Assembly (NCBI RefSeq): GCF_012935715.1
Contig: NZ_CP052860.1
Coordinates: 1,240,001 to 1,304,000, forward strand
DNA from: Pseudomonas sp. ADAK13
GTDB taxonomy: Bacteria > Pseudomonadota > Gammaproteobacteria > Pseudomonadales > Pseudomonadaceae
Length of the DNA stretch: 64,000 nucleotides
Direction of reading: 5' to 3'
Both the position numbers and the translations under genes were made by a program. The notes below the pieces were generated by a model, which was given only the letters and a program-made list of their open reading frames with translations, searched no databases and was not told where the DNA came from. Shown here piece by piece: positions 63,457 to 64,000 of this stretch (within the stretch, counting starts at the first letter, position 1; each line of letters begins with the position of its first letter).

Positions 63457-64000
63457 TTGAACGCACCCATAGAACCACATCGTTTTCTCCTCGAGCCCTT
63501 TGAGGCTCGCCGTTTCGCCAATCTGTGCGGACAGTTCGACGAGCATCTGCGCCTGATCGAGCAACGCCTGAGCATCGAGATCCGCAACCGCGGCAATCAA
63601 TTCGAGCTTATTGGTGAACCCCAACACACCACCTCGGCAGAAAACCTTCTGCGCCGCCTCTACCGGGAAACCAAAGGTAGCGAGCTGTCGCCGGAAACGG
63701 TGCACCTGTACCTGCAGGAATCCGCGGTGCAAGACCTGGCCAATAACCCGGTGGCCGAAGCCAGCGTGGCCCTGCGCACCAAGAAAGGCATGATTCGCCC
63801 TCGCGGCTTGAATCAGCAGCGCTACGTCAAAGAGATTCTGGGCAACGACATCAACTTCGGCATCGGTCCGGCCGGTACCGGCAAGACCTACCTGGCCGTG
63901 GCTTGCGCAGTCGACGCTCTGGAGCGCGAGCAGGTGCGACGCATCCTGCTGGTGCGCCCGGCGGTGGAAGCCGGCGAGAAACTGGGCTTTCTGCCCGGCG
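63457..64000 (+). CDS. phoH: PhoH-family ATPase, partial
   Basis: The first ~181 codons of a PhoH-like protein, cut by the right edge. The start is TTG 63457 (MNAPIEPHRFLLEPFEARRF), matching pseudomonad PhoH N termini; no ATG start is available. The N-terminal ~110 residues form the family's RNA-binding-like domain. The ATPase begins LNQQRYVKEILGNDINFGIGPAGTGKTYLAVACAV (Walker A), followed by RRILLVRPAVEAGEKLGFLPG. P-loop ATPase, likely acting on RNA. The miaB-phoH order (with ybeY after it) is conserved in proteobacteria. Confidence 0.92.
   Translation, partial: MNAPIEPHRFLLEPFEARRFANLCGQFDEHLRLIEQRLSIEIRNRGNQFELIGEPQHTTSAENLLRRLYRETKGSELSPETVHLYLQESAVQDLANNPVAEASVALRTKKGMIRPRGLNQQRYVKEILGNDINFGIGPAGTGKTYLAVACAVDALEREQVRRILLVRPAVEAGEKLGFLPG

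Overview
The window is a stretch of chromosome from a Pseudomonas of the fluorescens group. Three things point there: high-GC coding with little space between genes, two families of fluorescens-type REP/REPIN palindromes between genes, and a gene order that from memory follows the P. aeruginosa PA3930 to PA3981 interval (cioA, tesB, rhlE, hrpB, fieF/yiiP, amn, rluE-like, ladS, thiD-thiE-hemL, DUF1820, miaB, phoH). The species is not resolved. I saw no rRNA or tRNA gene, IS element, prophage or CRISPR array.

1-11.7 kb: the 5' part of cioA (cyanide-insensitive quinol oxidase) runs off the left edge behind a perfect Anr/FNR box. Next come an ~850-bp palindromic repeat with a REPIN at its centre, an MFS exporter, a three-subunit molybdenum hydroxylase (paoABC-like) on the minus strand, a small secreted protein, a purine permease with trmA, and a DUF4160/DUF2442 pair that looks like a toxin-antitoxin module.

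11.8-21.6 kb: a complete heme acquisition locus on the minus strand. It contains an ECF sigma factor and anti-sigma (hasI, hasS), TonB receptor (hasR), secreted hemophore (hasA) and a dedicated type I secretion system (hasD, hasE, hasF). A Fur-box-like site lies in front of hasI.

21.7-27.4 kb: a quinate/shikimate catabolic cluster. aroQ and an aroE-like dehydrogenase face a TetR regulator and quiC, a dehydroshikimate dehydratase fused to an HPPD-like domain; an MFS carrier diverges from quiC. A near-identical 19-bp motif sits in both promoter regions and is the likely operator.

27.4-44.6 kb: mixed housekeeping and accessory genes. These include exporters, lipoproteins, a zinc peptidase with an alpha/beta hydrolase, HAD, TesB, GNAT, an HDAC-like amidohydrolase, a flavoprotein, an AT-richer two-gene insert, rhlE, yedA, Lrp-type regulators, a lone carrier-protein-like gene and nuclease-like proteins.

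44.7-64 kb: core genes hrpB, fieF, lrp, rluE-like, amn, an AidB-like acyl-CoA dehydrogenase, ladS, thiD-thiE-hemL, miaB and phoH (cut by the right edge). Between the DUF6515-type gene and lrp, a minus-strand terminator has no gene in front of it, which makes that gap a candidate small-RNA locus.
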